Assembly: GCA_964620345.1 (NCBI GenBank)
Contig: CAZUHK010000040.1
Location: 1 to 18,317 of the forward strand
Direction of reading: 5' to 3'
Length of the DNA: 18,317 nucleotides
From: CAZUHK01 sp964620345
GTDB lineage: Bacteria > Planctomycetota > Phycisphaerae > Phycisphaerales > Zrk34
Each line of letters opens with the position of its first letter. The stretch's first letter is position 1. This document shows, piece by piece, positions 1-7,419 of this stretch. The translations under genes and the position numbers were made by a program. Under the pieces are notes generated by a model. That model had not been told where the DNA came from. It searched no databases and worked only from the letters and a program-made list of their open reading frames with translations.

Positions 1-609
1 GAGGGCCGTGCTTTGAAGGTGGACGGGCTTGCCACGCTCGTCTCGCTGTCCTAGCGCCTGCAGAATCTGCCATGCATTACCGCGCCGGCTTTTCTCGCAG
101 ATCGTCACGCCGCCCAGATCGATGTGGCCGGGGTGGTAGGCCAGGACAGCCCCATCGAAGGGCGTGAGTGGCTGGTCATCGCTTCCGGCGGTCGACATGC
201 GGAACTGCTGATGCCGTGAGAGCACGTCTTCGATCACCACAGCCAACGTGCGACCGGTCGTCGGAAACGGCTTGGCGATGCTGCCGTCGATGCCGATCTC
301 CTGCAGTTCGATCATCAGGTCAACGCAGTGTTGGTATTCCGCGGTGATCAGGATCACCGGCACATCGCGACCCTTGCGCGCGCGTATCTGCTTGAGCAGG
401 TTCTTCCCGAACTCGGGCACATCCTGGCCGCCCGGGCGCGAGGGAATCTTTAGGTCCAGCAAGATCAGGTCGTACTCGTTCGCGACCAGCAGCCCATTCG
501 CCTCCTCCTGCGACTGCGCCCAGTCGCTATCGAAGCCCAGTGAGTCCAGCCATGGGTCGATGGCCTCGGACTTGATCTTGGCGTCGTCTTCAACAATCAA
601 CACCTTCAT
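1..609 (-). CDS. Response regulator, CheY-like receiver with partial C-terminal domain (runs off left edge)
   Basis: The reading frame opens at the ATG at 609 and stays open to base 1, so 203 residues are seen and the C-terminus lies outside. The first ~125 residues form a phosphoreceiver domain: acidic pair D8-D9 after a VLIVE strand, phospho-acceptor D52 in LLDLK, switch T89 in ILITAEY, and K113 in the IAKPF motif. The remaining ~80 residues (from about 125) do not match a receiver; they could be the start of an output domain, possibly DNA-binding, but too little is visible to name it. The ATG overlaps the stop of the histidine kinase by 4 bp (ATGA), so the two are surely co-translated and the kinase is the likely phosphodonor. 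The receiver assignment is firm; the target genes are unknown. Confidence 0.9.
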   Translation of the reverse strand, partial: MKVLIVEDDAKIKSEAIDPWLDSLGFDSDWAQSQEEANGLLVANEYDLILLDLKIPSRPGGQDVPEFGKNLLKQIRARKGRDVPVILITAEYQHCVDLMIELQEIGIDGSIAKPFPTTGRTLAVVIEDVLSRHQQFRMSTAGSDDQPLTPFDGAVLAYHPGHIDLGGVTICEKSRRGNAWQILQALGQRDERGKPVHLQSTAL

Positions 610-1748
610 TCGTCGTCTCCCCCCGCTGAATCGCGCATGGGTAACGCAAGCACGATGGTCGTGCCTTGGCCGAGTTCGCTGCTGATGGCCACGTCGCCAC
701 CGTGAGCGGTGATGTATTTGTGGACCAGGCTCAAGCCCCAGCCGGAACTGGACCGCTTGGCCTTGTTCGGACCGATCGGCATGAACGGCTCAAGGTATTT
801 CAGGACCTCCGGCTCCATGCCCGGGCCGTCATCCCGAACGATGATTCGGGTTTCATAGCCATCGACGGCGACCTCGATCTCCACGCGGCCCGCCCGCAGA
901 GCGTCGACTTGCCGATCGGCGAAGCTCTCCAGGGCGTTCTGGATGACATTGGTTAGCGCCATCACGATCAGCCTCCGTGCGACGCGAGGCCGGATCGTCG
1001 GCACCTCCTTCACTGACACCTTCACCGCCTGCGGATCGTGCCCCAGTTCCACGATACAGGCCATGGCCTTTTCAACGGCCTGGTCGATCATCTGCCGCAG
1101 GTCTTCGGGGTTGCGCTGCTCGGGCACCGGCTTGCTGTACTGCTCCATCGCATCGACGGTGTGTCGCAGGAAAAGGACGTCCTCGCTGATCGATGCAATC
1201 CGCTCCGTCGTTCCCTGCTCGCGTTCAAGCGCTGCGACATTCGCCGACAGCGTCGTGAGAATCCGCCGCACGTCGTGGCCCACGCGATCAGTGAGCGTGG
1301 CGAATCGCTGGTCGGCCAGCGCCATCACCTTCATGGCCACGTGTTTGCCGTGCTGGCGTGAGAGCACGTCCATCTGATCGCCGTACCCGCTGCTCTCGGA
1401 CCGCTTGCGGCTTGACGTCCGGCTCGCCTTACGTTGCCGGGTCAAACTGCGGGCGGCGTGGCTGCGGACGTAGCTGTTGCGGTCTTGCTGGAGCGTCGCG
1501 GCGAGCCGGCTGCAGACCTCATCGTCGAGCAGGTGCAGGTGCCTGGCGACCTCCAGCCGCACGGACCAATCGGCGTCGCCGGATAGCAATTCCAGCAGGT
1601 CCACTGCACATTGGTCTGTGCCGCCGGCCAACAGCATCTCGCCCGCCTGGCGTGCGGCATCCCGGCGTGCCGACACCGACAGCGCATCGGGATCGGCGCG
1701 TAGCGCGGCGACCGCGCCCTCAATCTGGGTTTGAATCCGTTCACCCAT
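606..1748 (-). CDS. Cytoplasmic sensor histidine kinase with N-terminal HEAT-like repeats
   Basis: A 380-residue protein. Residues ~25-105 are alanine/leucine-rich helical repeats typical of HEAT-type protein-interaction domains. A DHp helix follows, with probable phospho-acceptor H158 in GHDVRRIL. Then comes a HATPase_c domain: N-box NVIQNALES (N271), G1 box DDGPGM (306-311) and G2 box GWGLSLVHKY (336-345). No transmembrane segment or signal peptide is visible, so it should sense a cytoplasmic cue, perhaps through the HEAT region and the co-operonic ATPase. The frame stays open upstream of 1748 to 2117, but that stretch lies wholly inside the ATPase gene, so I chose the ATG at 1748; it overlaps the ATPase stop by one base (TAATG), the usual arrangement for translational coupling. 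The stop overlaps the response-regulator start (ATGA). The kinase call is firm; the signal is unknown. Confidence 0.9.
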   Translation of the reverse strand: MGERIQTQIEGAVAALRADPDALSVSARRDAARQAGEMLLAGGTDQCAVDLLELLSGDADWSVRLEVARHLHLLDDEVCSRLAATLQQDRNSYVRSHAARSLTRQRKASRTSSRKRSESSGYGDQMDVLSRQHGKHVAMKVMALADQRFATLTDRVGHDVRRILTTLSANVAALEREQGTTERIASISEDVLFLRHTVDAMEQYSKPVPEQRNPEDLRQMIDQAVEKAMACIVELGHDPQAVKVSVKEVPTIRPRVARRLIVMALTNVIQNALESFADRQVDALRAGRVEIEVAVDGYETRIIVRDDGPGMEPEVLKYLEPFMPIGPNKAKRSSSGWGLSLVHKYITAHGGDVAISSELGQGTTIVLALPMRDSAGGDDE

Positions 1749-3637
1749 TAGTAGTTGTACCGGTCCCTTCTCCTGACGAAGGCCTCCTTGCCACCTTCGA
1801 GTAGGTTGATGATCTCGTTCTTGCAGTCGTCGACGGTGCCCTGATTGGCGATGTGCGAGCGCTCGCCGTTGCTGGACAGAACGACGACCTGCGACGCTTC
1901 GCCGAGCACGGGAATGTTCGGATTGTGGGTGATCAGGATGATCTGACGGTTGGCCTTTACGCGATGAATGGCGTTGACCACGGTGTCGAAAATGTAGCGG
2001 TTGTCGAGGTTGTCCTCGGGTTGGTCGATCAGCAGCGGGTTGTGGCTCTCCAGCAGGAGGATCGGGAGGATGGTCGTGCATTTCTGGCCGGTCGACAGCT
2101 CCAGGGAGTTGCGCCACTGCTCGCCCTCCAGCAGTTCGATCCGCGGCAGGTCCGCCAGTTCCATCGCGTCCAATTCAAGTAGGGCCTCAAGACGGCACAG
2201 CGACTTCATGGCCTTGGCCGCCTGGTCGCCGCTGAACTCGGCCTGGGCCTGCAGTTCATCGACACACCCATCGCATACGAGTCGTCGCAGATCGGCCGGC
2301 GGGATGTACTCGGCGATCTTCTTCGCCGCCGGGTTGAAATGCGGCACGTAGCCCTTGAGCCATCCGGCGAGTGCCTGCTCGTAGGCCGAGCGATCCCCGC
2401 ACTGGTCGATCTGAACGCGGATCGGCGACGCCGCCCCCTCGGTGATCCATTCGGCGATCTTCTGACGCACGGCGAACCGCTTTTCCCACAGGCCGCGCAT
2501 CTGGTCCGCCAGGTCGCTGCGCTCCTGGTAGAGCTGATCCAGCTTCTGCTTGAGCTCGTTCGTTCGGCGCTCCATGGCCAGCAGCTCGTTACGCTTTCTC
2601 TCTAACTCCGCACGTTCGGTGGCGATGCCTTGGGCCTGGTTGTGCTTGGTGAGCAGGTCGCGGAAGGCCAGTTCCTGCACACGATGCGCCTCGCGAAGCT
2701 CTGTTGCCTTCCCCTCGAGTTCCTCTTTGCCTTCGTCGATCTCGCTGGCGGCGCTCTGGAACATCCGATCCAGCGAATCACCCACGCGGACGAGTGCGGT
2801 GTGGATGGCCTGGACCAGTTGCCCGTTGGGACCGTTCAGAATCTCGTCTTCGAATGCGCCATCGACACGCACCCGGAACTGGCCCTGGGCTTCATCCATC
2901 CATTGGCCGTAATGCTGCAAGACCTCACCGGCCTCCTTGAGCGTCTGTTCCTCGCGTCCCCGCAGCGCACGTTGCTGCTGAGCGGTGTCGATCTCCTCGT
3001 TCGTCTCGTCATCCTGGTCGGACGCCAGGTTCTTGAGCTTCGCCTCGACCGCTTCGCGCTCGCCGACCATGTTCTCCAAGCCGCGCATCTGCTGGTCGAG
3101 TGATACGATGGCGTTGGTGTTCGCTTCGAGCTTGGTGCGCAGGCTCACAGCCTGGCGGTTGATCGCGGCGATCTCGCCGGCGGCGAACCGGTCGATCAAC
3201 TCCAGCTGCGATTGCGGACTGTCAGCGATATTCTCGACGTCGTTCTGGCTGAAGATGTCGGCACTGAAGATGCCCGCCGAGTTGATCCGCACGTCCGTGG
3301 GCTGGCCTTCGGCCGTAAGGACCATCGGCTCACCGCTGGCGCTACGGTCGATGGTGTATTCCAGTCCATCCCGGGTCTCCAGGGCCAGGCGGATGCGCCC
3401 GTCACCGAGATTGCTGCGTGCCAGGGCCTCGACGCGCTTTCGGGCCTGCCCGCCATCGTCCCGGGGAAACTCGTCCAGCGCGTAGCGAACGAACTCCAGG
3501 ATGGTGGTCTTGCCCGTCCCACGGGGGCCGATCAGGCAGTTCAGCCCGTCGGCGAAATCTACGCTCAGACCATCCAGGAACCCGCCAATCACCGACAGTG
3601 ATTTGAGTCGGTGGAACCGCTTCAGTTGGCTCATCAT
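1748..3637 (-). CDS. SMC/RecF-like coiled-coil ATPase (ABC-class, TrlF-like)
   Basis: A 629-residue protein with a split ABC-type ATPase. Walker A is GPRGTGKT at 37-44. A long charged, helical middle section (~150-400) probably forms coiled coils. The ABC signature is LSTGQK (514-519), Walker B is LLIDQPED (535-542), and the H-loop is ILITHN (H571). This is the architecture of SMC, RecF and RecN-type ATPases. The C-terminal half recalls the ATPase part of TrlF proteins, but the N-terminal PHP phosphoesterase of TrlF is absent: the protein starts directly at the first ATPase strand. Two ATGs lie in tandem (3637 and 3634), preceded by an AAAGG ribosome-binding site. It is the first gene of a three-gene operon with a kinase and a response regulator. 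The function is not known; roles in DNA-structure sensing or phage defence are inference only. Confidence 0.8.
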   Translation of the reverse strand: MMSQLKRFHRLKSLSVIGGFLDGLSVDFADGLNCLIGPRGTGKTTILEFVRYALDEFPRDDGGQARKRVEALARSNLGDGRIRLALETRDGLEYTIDRSASGEPMVLTAEGQPTDVRINSAGIFSADIFSQNDVENIADSPQSQLELIDRFAAGEIAAINRQAVSLRTKLEANTNAIVSLDQQMRGLENMVGEREAVEAKLKNLASDQDDETNEEIDTAQQQRALRGREEQTLKEAGEVLQHYGQWMDEAQGQFRVRVDGAFEDEILNGPNGQLVQAIHTALVRVGDSLDRMFQSAASEIDEGKEELEGKATELREAHRVQELAFRDLLTKHNQAQGIATERAELERKRNELLAMERRTNELKQKLDQLYQERSDLADQMRGLWEKRFAVRQKIAEWITEGAASPIRVQIDQCGDRSAYEQALAGWLKGYVPHFNPAAKKIAEYIPPADLRRLVCDGCVDELQAQAEFSGDQAAKAMKSLCRLEALLELDAMELADLPRIELLEGEQWRNSLELSTGQKCTTILPILLLESHNPLLIDQPEDNLDNRYIFDTVVNAIHRVKANRQIILITHNPNIPVLGEASQVVVLSSNGERSHIANQGTVDDCKNEIINLLEGGKEAFVRRRDRYNY

Positions 3638-3654
3638 GAGTACCTTTCCGAAAG

Positions 3655-3676
3655 CCCGCCATGAATGATGGACGGG
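3655..3676 (-). promoter_or_regulatory. Hairpin in the 5' leader of the ATPase operon
   Basis: Arms CCCG-CCAT (3655-3662) and ATGG-A-CGGG (3668-3676) pair with one bulged A around a 5-nt loop. In the minus-strand transcript this sits a short distance upstream of the ribosome-binding site of the ATPase gene. It may modulate translation or mRNA stability. There is no T-run, so it is not a typical terminator. Confidence 0.35.
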
Positions 3677-3755
3677 AGCCGATCCGCCGTGCCGCTTCCC
3701 TGATGCGGGCTGTTTCGACCATGCTTTCCTTGGTCAACGGCAGATGAAAGATAGC

Positions 3756-3784
3756 AGTATGTTCGGTGACAGTTACCCTGTCAA
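3756..3784 (-). promoter_or_regulatory. Sigma70-type promoter for the ATPase-kinase-regulator operon
   Basis: Read on the minus strand, a perfect -35 box TTGACA (3784-3779) is separated by 17 bp from the -10 box CATACT (3761-3756, 4 of 6 matches to TATAAT). This predicts a transcript start near 3749 and a leader of about 110 nt before the ATPase ATG at 3637. It is the best promoter match I found in the intergenic region, and both boxes fall inside the arms of the nested inverted repeat described separately. Confidence 0.6.
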
Positions 3785-3798
3785 TACCCTAACATACT
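3756..3798. repeat. Nested inverted repeat, candidate operator in the divergent intergenic region
   Basis: The outer arms AGTATGTT (3756-3763) and AACATACT (3791-3798) are exact reverse complements. The inner arms TGACAG (3767-3772) and CTGTCA (3778-3783) are also exact reverse complements around TTACC. The arm-to-arm gaps differ (3 bp on the left, 7 bp on the right), so the two palindromes have centres about 2 bp apart. The inner right arm covers the minus-strand -35 box and the outer left arm covers its -10 box. A dimeric or tetrameric regulator bound here should control the left operon. A weaker plus-strand promoter (GTGACA at 3766-3771, TAACAT at 3790-3795, 18 bp spacer) also overlaps it. 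Confidence 0.6.
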
Positions 3799-4312
3799 TG
3801 GCGGGGCACGTCGCTGGCATCGAGGCGTCAGCCCGACCATTTCCTTCGCCATCCACTTGTGGCCCATGCGTGTCCCCATCGACGCAGTTCGCTGTGTGGC
3901 GTGCTCAGTGGCAGCTGCGCGGCAGGGGTACGCACCGCGAGAAGTCTGCTGATTGGTCAGCCGCCAACAGCGTCGTAGCCTGGTAGGTTTCGGCACCTTG
4001 TTGGCAAATCGCTCGATTGGGTCGCACCCGGTTGCCCGCGCACCGGCGGCCCTCGCGCCCTTCGCAAAACCGTGCCGTCGTCACTGACAGGACGTTGTCA
4101 GCCCACTCGCGGATGCTCGTTTGACGAAACTCGGCAATGTAGGTCAGATGTACGGTGGTCGATTGAGGTTGGTCGACGGGGAACACTCATGGCGATAGGT
4201 TTTCGATCAAACATGCAGCATCGTTCGGGACAGCGGGCGAGTGTTCAAGAACTCGACTGAGGCGTAGGTCGGAGCGTCTGTTGACTCGGTGTGGCAGCGA
4301 TTGAACTTTTAC

Positions 4313-4318
4313 AAGGAG
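4313..4318 (+). promoter_or_regulatory. Ribosome-binding site of csb1
   Basis: AAGGAG lies 6 bp before the ATG at 4325. It decides the start against an in-frame GTG at 4289, which would add 12 residues and has no such site. Confidence 0.75.
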
Positions 4319-4324
4319 CGTGCA

Positions 4325-5695
4325 ATGACAGAACAACTCACACTCGATCGGCTTAATGAGGCAGTAATGGGGCGGGCGGCGGCTTTTCGTTGTAAGGCCG
4401 CACTCCAGCCGGCGGGCGGGGAGGGCGACAAGGTTTTTCCGCCGACGTACAGCGGCGCGGTGTATGCGACCGAGAAACGTCGGTTGCCCGGCCGGGATGA
4501 GCCGGTGAATTGTGTGCTGCTCGACAGCGTGCAGAGCCAGGCCAACCGGATGGAAGAGGCGTTGCAGCAGGCGGTGGATGGTGGGCGGGTGAAGCTGCCG
4601 GTGATCGAAGTGAATTTCGAGCCGTACTTCCCCGGAGACGGTCAGGATGAGGAAATGCAGCTACTAGACCCGGTGGGCAAGGTCAGTTCGCTGCAAGCGC
4701 CCCACCGGATCGCGGATGCGATCCTGCGCGATAGCCTGCTGGATGGCACACCGTTCCGTCAGTCGGACATTGGCCGCGAGGTGGATCGCGTGAGCCCTCA
4801 AAATGCCACGCCGCTCTTTGAGTTGTGCCCGACGGCGTTGTTGTTTGGCATGTGGGACTCGACAGGGCCGAAAGGCGGCTTGGGCGCGAAGTTTGAGCGG
4901 GCGATGGTCAGCGAGATCGTGGGGATCGACGCGGTGTATGGCGTGAAGACAAGCAGCCGGATTGATCCGTTGGGGATTCAGAAGAACGCTGGGCCGCTTT
5001 ATCGAACCGCCAATGGGGGTTGGACGCTCAACCCCGATGAAGCGCTGGATGAACTGGCAAAAGGGAAACCAACAGGCAAGAAACTTCTCTACAAGAAAGA
5101 CGGCAAGGGTAAGGACGTTGCCCATAAGCCAGGAGATGACAGATATCCGGATCAAGGCCGGCCTTCTGAGGCTAACCATAGTAACTTTCCTCCTTCACTC
5201 TCCAAGCGTAATAGCGAGACTGGGGAATACCTAGCCGGCGGCGTAACGATTGCCTCGGCCGAGCAAAAGACCGTGATCTCCCTGCCGGCTTTGCGGCGGC
5301 TGCGGTTCCCGCTCAAAGGTGAATCGTGGAAGGCGAGCAAAGAACAAACGGAGCGCGACAACGCGGCCCGGACCGTGCTCGCGGCGATGGGGCTGTTGGC
5401 GGCGGCGCTGGCCGATGATGCGGGGCTGGACCTGCGTTCGCGGTGCCTACTATACCCCGAGGCGGACCTGACGTGGGACCTGCTGGACCGTAAAACCGGC
5501 GGCTCGTTCGTGCTGCACGCTGACGACGCGGTTGAATTATTCAACGCCGCGGTGGAGGCCGCCAAGCAGGTCGGTTTGCCGTGGCGCGAGAAGCCGCTGA
5601 TGCTCACGCCATCGCAGCAACTGGTGAAGCTGGTGGTCAAAAGCCAGCAGCTTGCGGCCAAACAGGGTGATGAAGCCGGTGAAGGGGGTGCGTGA
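4325..5695 (+). CDS. csb1: Type I-G (I-U) Cascade backbone protein Csb1 / Cas7u (GSU0053 family)
   Basis: A 456-residue RAMP-family protein. In type I-G it is the Cas7 subunit that polymerises along the crRNA spacer in the DNA-surveillance complex. The evidence is the family pattern: an N-terminal section with a strand rich in F/V (KVFPPTYSG), the segment LLDSVQSQANRMEEAL, a variable lysine- and glycine-rich stretch near residues 240-300 containing an NHSNFPPS segment, then GGVTI and a SLPALRRLRFP motif (about 330-340), which is characteristic of Csb1. The start at 4325 is supported by AAGGAG 6 bp upstream. It is the first gene of the cas operon, and its TGA overlaps the csb2 ATG by one base. 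I am confident of the family. Confidence 0.9.
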   Translation: MTEQLTLDRLNEAVMGRAAAFRCKAALQPAGGEGDKVFPPTYSGAVYATEKRRLPGRDEPVNCVLLDSVQSQANRMEEALQQAVDGGRVKLPVIEVNFEPYFPGDGQDEEMQLLDPVGKVSSLQAPHRIADAILRDSLLDGTPFRQSDIGREVDRVSPQNATPLFELCPTALLFGMWDSTGPKGGLGAKFERAMVSEIVGIDAVYGVKTSSRIDPLGIQKNAGPLYRTANGGWTLNPDEALDELAKGKPTGKKLLYKKDGKGKDVAHKPGDDRYPDQGRPSEANHSNFPPSLSKRNSETGEYLAGGVTIASAEQKTVISLPALRRLRFPLKGESWKASKEQTERDNAARTVLAAMGLLAAALADDAGLDLRSRCLLYPEADLTWDLLDRKTGGSFVLHADDAVELFNAAVEAAKQVGLPWREKPLMLTPSQQLVKLVVKSQQLAAKQGDEAGEGGA

Positions 5696-7419
5696 TGCCC
5701 GGATTGACGATCGGCTGGGAATACCTGACCGGCTACGCGGTCGCGACGGACCCGAGCAACCGGGAGCGTGCGGAGTGGCCCCCACACCCGGGCCGGGTGT
5801 TCATGGCCATGGCGGCTGCGTGGTTCGAGACGGGTGAAGATGCCGCCGAAGGCGAAGCGCTGCGCTGGCTGGAGACGCTGGGCGATCCGGAGTTGTGCTT
5901 GCCAGCCAGCCAGGCTTCGAGTGAACGGTTATCGGTTAAGACATTCGTGCCGGTAAATGGCAATAAGGCCAGCGATACTTTTCCATCTAAAAAGCAAGCT
6001 TGGTTACAGTCAGCACCGGCCATCTCTCGGATTCGCCAAGAAAGAAAGTTCCCCCGACGATACATTGGTAACGAGACCTGCTTCATGTACTGGCCCGAGG
6101 CCAAAGGCATTGAGCAGCACCGCGAGGCGTTGGATCGGCTCTGCGGCAGGGTTACGCGCATCGGGCATTCCTCCTCGCTGGTACGGATGTGGGTAGCGGA
6201 CGACGCGAGACTCAACAACTCGACCGGGGAGCGTCTGATTCCGGACGAGCAACTTGCTGATCAACACACAAGGTCGATCTCGGCGGGGATGCTGGCGATG
6301 CTGGTCGAACAGTACGGGCAAGCCGCACGTCGTCAGCACGCCGAGATCACCGAGCAGGTCGATGCCCTCAAGGCGTCCAAGAAGGCGGTCAAAGGTAAGG
6401 GGGCCAAACAGCGCAAAGCGGCGATCGACGCAGAAATCGAAGCGCTTGGTGAGCAGCTTTCTGACATCGTACCTAGACCGCCGGTTCGCCCGATAATTGG
6501 CCTGTGGTCGGGGTATCGCAAGGCGGATGCTATCAAGGCCGTTGACGGCCAAGCGCAGAGTCTTTTCGATACCGACCTGCTGGTGCTGACGCAGACCGGT
6601 GGCCCGAGGTTGCCGGCGGTCTCGACGCTAGCGGTGACACGGGCACTGCGTGGCGCGGTGATGAAGGCGAGCGGCATCCAGCCTGTGCCGCCGTGGGTCA
6701 GCGGGCATCAAACCGACGGTTCGCCGTGCGATGATGATTCGGGGCACTTAGCGTTCGTGCCCCTGCCGGATGTCGGCCATGAGCATGCCGATGGCCATCT
6801 TCTGGGGGTGGGGTTGGTGTTTCCGCGATCTGTCGATCGACGCGAACGCGGCCGAGTGCTCGGTCCGTTGCTGATGAAAAGCGATGGTCAACCGGAGGAA
6901 GTCGAGCTTACGCTTGGTCGTCTGGGCGTGTGGACAATAAAAAAACGTGACTGGCGTGAGCCGCGTAGGGCGATGCAGCCCGAGACCTGGACGTTGCACC
7001 CGTCGGGAGCGAAGACTTGGGCGAGCGTGACGCCGGTGGTGCTGGATCGGTTCCCCAAGTCTGACCGGACAAACGATCGTGCAGGATGGATTGAAGAGGT
7101 GGCAGGGATTCTTCGCAACGCATGCGTCCGGATCGGCTTGCCCGAGCCGTTAGAGGTGGATATCGACACGACATGCTGGCACCGGGGTGGGCCGCGTGCG
7201 GTAGGTAAGCGTCGGCCGCTGCGCGGGGAGCCGGCAACGGCAGGAAGTAGCGCAGCATTGGGTGACGGCTTCCCGTTCTACCCGGCCAAGGGCACAAATG
7301 CATCGCGCCCACAGGTACACGCCTGGTTGAGTTTCGCCGAGCCGATCGTTGGGCCTGTGATTCTGGGGGCGGGGCGATATATGGGTTATGGGCTGTTCAA
7401 GCCGTGGGAGGCGCGATGA
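5695..7419 (+). CDS. csb2: Type I-G (I-U) Csb2, Cas5-Cas6 fusion (GSU0054 family)
   Basis: A 574-residue protein. The N-terminal part has the Csb2 opening (TIGWEYLTGYAVATD, then HPGRVFMAMAAAWFE at 31-45) and is the Cas5-like part that caps the crRNA 5' handle. The C-terminal part ends in a glycine-rich loop, VGPVILGAGRYMGYGLFKPW (about 550-570), typical of Cas6-type RNA endonucleases that cut the pre-crRNA in the repeat. Between them, about 205-257, is a highly charged helical insertion rich in K, A, E and Q that probably forms a coiled coil. It starts at the ATG in a TGATG overlap with csb1; a GTG 3 bp earlier is a possible alternative. It is the only Cas6-like protein in the window, so it probably makes crRNAs for both the type I-G and the type III-like modules. 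Confidence 0.88.
   Translation: MPGLTIGWEYLTGYAVATDPSNRERAEWPPHPGRVFMAMAAAWFETGEDAAEGEALRWLETLGDPELCLPASQASSERLSVKTFVPVNGNKASDTFPSKKQAWLQSAPAISRIRQERKFPRRYIGNETCFMYWPEAKGIEQHREALDRLCGRVTRIGHSSSLVRMWVADDARLNNSTGERLIPDEQLADQHTRSISAGMLAMLVEQYGQAARRQHAEITEQVDALKASKKAVKGKGAKQRKAAIDAEIEALGEQLSDIVPRPPVRPIIGLWSGYRKADAIKAVDGQAQSLFDTDLLVLTQTGGPRLPAVSTLAVTRALRGAVMKASGIQPVPPWVSGHQTDGSPCDDDSGHLAFVPLPDVGHEHADGHLLGVGLVFPRSVDRRERGRVLGPLLMKSDGQPEEVELTLGRLGVWTIKKRDWREPRRAMQPETWTLHPSGAKTWASVTPVVLDRFPKSDRTNDRAGWIEEVAGILRNACVRIGLPEPLEVDIDTTCWHRGGPRAVGKRRPLRGEPATAGSSAALGDGFPFYPAKGTNASRPQVHAWLSFAEPIVGPVILGAGRYMGYGLFKPWEAR

Larger units (their letters stand above)
3638..4324. other. Divergent intergenic region between the ATPase operon and the CRISPR-Cas operon
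   Basis: About 690 bp without a convincing gene. The left part holds the minus-strand promoter, the nested inverted repeat and the leader hairpin listed separately. In the right part (about 3800-4310) I see no CRISPR repeat relic, tRNA or clear terminator. Short open frames exist on both strands, such as one on the minus strand at 3905-4186, but none has a good ribosome-binding site or a recognisable protein pattern. A promoter for csb1 must lie here or further left. The only nearby -35-like hexamer, TTGACT at 4281-4286, has no good -10 box and lies too close to the ribosome-binding site. Confidence 0.6.

Noticed and set aside
1749..2117. N-terminal extension of the histidine kinase to 503 residues
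   Set aside because: The extra part overlaps the ABC signature and Walker B region of the ATPase gene in another frame and is Pro/Arg/His-rich without domain features.
3905..4186. 93-residue minus-strand open frame in the intergenic region
   Set aside because: It has no convincing ribosome-binding site or recognisable motif, and its composition resembles non-coding sequence. The neighbouring short frames are no better.
4281..4310. TTGACT as a -35 box for csb1
   Set aside because: There is no acceptable -10 box at 16-18 bp, and the implied start would fall on the ribosome-binding site.
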